From Natronohydrobacter sp. (GTDB lineage: Bacteria; Pseudomonadota; Alphaproteobacteria; Rhodobacterales; Rhodobacteraceae): 14,354 bases of DNA. Positions 12,730-14,354 of the stretch are shown one piece after another. Both the position numbers and the translations under genes were made by a program. The notes below the pieces were generated by a model. That model worked only from the letters and a program-made list of their open reading frames with translations, had not been told where the DNA came from and searched no databases. Location: the NCBI GenBank assembly GCA_007123015.1, contig SKSL01000039.1, positions 1 to 14,354 of the forward strand. The letters are read 5' to 3'. Position 1 is the first letter of the stretch; each line of letters opens with the position of its first letter.

Positions 12730-14354
12730 TTCTTGTCCTCCTTGGTCGCACGCATCCCCTTGAGCAGCACAAAGGCACCAAGGGCTGCGATCAGGACCAC
12801 TGCGATTTCGCCGAAGGTGTCGAGCGTGCGGAAATCGACCAGGATCACATTGACGATGTTGCGCCCGAAGGCTTGCGTCCAGCTTGCTGCCTCGAAGAAT
12901 TCGGTCAGGCGACGGTCGAAGGGCTGATCGACAACCAGCAGCAGCACCCATGTCGTCAGCGCGCCGACAGCAATGGCGAGGACTGCATTGGGGAAGCTGT
13001 GTTTCTGCACATTGTCCTTGTCGAGATAGGGCATCTTCAGCAGCGCCAATGCGAGCAGCACAACGACCAGCAATTCCACCAGCAGCTGTGTGATGGCCAC
13101 ATCCGGCGCCGAATAGGCGATGAAGATCAAGGCCACGCCAATCCCCACAGTGCCAAGGCCCACAAGGGCCGTGATCCGCGACGAGGTCAGCAGCACCAGC
13201 ACTGTGCCTGCTGCGATCAGAAGCGAGATGCCCCATTCCATCAGCCCAAGCCCGGCCAGGGTGAACTCGATCCCGCCGACATTGCGCGTGATCAATGTTG
13301 CAAAGACCGTCACAGCGAAGACAGCAAAGGTGGCAAACATGTACTGGCGCAGCACGCCGGTCTGGATCAGCCCGGTCTGGCCTTTGGAAAAGCGCACGAA
13401 GCGCTCAAGGAAGATATCCCAGCCAGCGTCCAGATCGGGTGATTTCGCCTCGATCCGGGCCAGACGGTCGCGCAAGTCCTGATGCTTCTGATAGATCAGG
13501 AAGCCCAATGCGAAGGTGATCACGCTGAGCAGCAGTGGCAGGTTGAACCCGGCCCAGAGCTTCACGCGGCCCCCTGCATCCGGTGTCCCCATGACGGCAT
13601 CCACAGCTGGCTCAATCAGGTAATAGGCCGTAATGCCGGGCATCAACCCGAAGAGCAGACCCAGTGTCCCCAGCACAACCGGGCCCAGCAGCATCGGCCA
13701 GGGGCCTTCATGCGGTGCATGTGGCAGATCCCCTTGCGGCCCGTAAAACGGTTTGTAGGCGACAATCCCGGCCACAGCGAACATCAGCGCGAAAGCGATC
13801 AGCGCCATCGGCACAACGAACAGCCACAGATGCATTTCGAGCGCGCCAGCATAGGCCACTTCTTTGGCGATAAATCCAAGGAAAGGCGGTATTCCGGCCA
13901 TCGCTAGCCCTGCGACTGCAGCGGCGGTCGCGGTAATCGGCATGGCTGCTTTCAAACCACCCAGCACATTGGCGTCGCGCGTGCCAGTGGCATGGTCGAT
14001 GATCCCGATGGTCAGGAACAACCCGGCCTTGTAGAGCGAATGCACCAGCAGGAAGGTCATGGCCGCTGTGATCGCATAGCCGGTCGAGCCTGCAAGGAAC
14101 ATGACCAGCGTGCCGAGCGCCATGAGTGTGGTATAGGCCAGCGTCTGTTTCAGATCGGTCTGGCGCAGCGCCATGAAGGACGCGAAGACCGCTGTCACCG
14201 CGCCGAAGATCGACAGGATCCAGATCCAGAGGTCTGAGCCGGAGAGCGCGGGATGGGTACGCGCCAGCAGATAGACGCCCGCTTTGACCATCGTGGCCGA
14301 ATGCAGATAGGCGGAAACCGGGGTGGGTGCCGCCATCGCATTGGGCAACCAGAA
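12726..14354 (-). CDS. mrpA: Na+/H+ antiporter subunit A (5' part cut by window edge)
   Basis: Largest subunit of the Mrp antiporter, homologous to NuoL/ND5. The last 542 residues are present; the frame is open to the right edge and no start codon lies in the window (the first full codons read FWLPNAMAAPTPVSAYLHS). Visible in order: the conserved core SATMVKAGVYLLAR and QTDLKQTLAYTT of the proton-translocating domain; further hydrophobic helices including HSLYKAGLF and GIPPFLGFIAKE; then a C-terminal part with AYSAPDVAITQLLVELLVVV (DUF4040/MbhD-like) and VNVILVDFRTLDTFGEIAVV (MbhE-like). The typical length of the subunit implies that roughly a quarter to two fifths of the N-terminus is missing. 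It should be the first gene of the operon, with the promoter beyond the right edge. Confidence 0.96.
   Translation of the reverse strand, partial: FWLPNAMAAPTPVSAYLHSATMVKAGVYLLARTHPALSGSDLWIWILSIFGAVTAVFASFMALRQTDLKQTLAYTTLMALGTLVMFLAGSTGYAITAAMTFLLVHSLYKAGLFLTIGIIDHATGTRDANVLGGLKAAMPITATAAAVAGLAMAGIPPFLGFIAKEVAYAGALEMHLWLFVVPMALIAFALMFAVAGIVAYKPFYGPQGDLPHAPHEGPWPMLLGPVVLGTLGLLFGLMPGITAYYLIEPAVDAVMGTPDAGGRVKLWAGFNLPLLLSVITFALGFLIYQKHQDLRDRLARIEAKSPDLDAGWDIFLERFVRFSKGQTGLIQTGVLRQYMFATFAVFAVTVFATLITRNVGGIEFTLAGLGLMEWGISLLIAAGTVLVLLTSSRITALVGLGTVGIGVALIFIAYSAPDVAITQLLVELLVVVLLALALLKMPYLDKDNVQKHSFPNAVLAIAVGALTTWVLLLVVDQPFDRRLTEFFEAASWTQAFGRNIVNVILVDFRTLDTFGEIAVVLIAALGAFVLLKGMRATKEDKK

Noticed and set aside
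12307..13236. Single 309-residue protein covering mrpB and part of mrpA
   Set aside because: Only the last 140 residues are MrpB; the first part is an out-of-frame reading of mrpA. The ATG at 12729 overlapping the mrpA stop is the real start.

Overview
The window looks like chromosomal DNA of a marine or saline alphaproteobacterium, most likely Rhodobacterales (Roseobacter/Paracoccaceae group). The reasons are GC-rich coding DNA, frequent ATGA/GTGA gene overlaps, a ChoX/BetI/BetB/BetA set with alphaproteobacterial features, and a separate-gene Mrp antiporter operon in the order A-B-C-D-E-F-G. The assignment rests on remembered family features, not on a database search.

Layout. (1) 1-4356, choline to glycine betaine: a left-truncated choX (periplasmic choline-binding protein, minus strand) is divergent from betI-betB-betA (plus strand). 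A perfect BetI-type palindrome lies in the shared intergenic region. betI and betB overlap by 4 nt; betB and betA are separated by 96 nt holding two strong GC hairpins. (2) 4357-5527: a secreted staphylococcal-nuclease-like protein with an extra C-terminal Cys/Trp-rich module, preceded by a sequence matching the CtrA box TTAA-N7-TTAAC. A 306-bp gene-free stretch follows; it ends in 12 perfect tandem copies of the heptamer AGCGGTC, which abut the Shine-Dalgarno of the next gene. (3) 5528-6875: a divergent glyceraldehyde-3-phosphate dehydrogenase family enzyme with a TTG start, then a CspA-type cold-shock protein with a strong intrinsic terminator. (4) 7021-9326: a HAD-IIB sugar-phosphate phosphatase overlapping by ATGA with a GT20 enzyme whose N-terminus and core match glucosylglycerol-phosphate synthase (GgpS) better than trehalose-phosphate synthase. 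(5) 9344-14354 (minus strand): mrpG, F, E, D, C, B and the C-terminal two thirds or so of mrpA, a multisubunit Na+/H+ antiporter operon running off the right edge.

How it fits together: three salt-adaptation strategies sit side by side. These are choline uptake and oxidation to glycine betaine, de novo synthesis of a second compatible solute (probably glucosylglycerol), and Na+ extrusion coupled to pH homeostasis by Mrp. This suggests an osmo/halo-adaptation locus, possibly of a moderately halophilic or haloalkaliphilic organism (inference). The nuclease, the GAPDH-like gene and csp between them have no obvious solute role. The points most worth a second look are the split phosphatase/GgpS pair, the heptamer array against the gap-like gene's ribosome binding site, and the CtrA-like box before the nuclease gene. 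I found no RNA genes, insertion sequences or CRISPR arrays.
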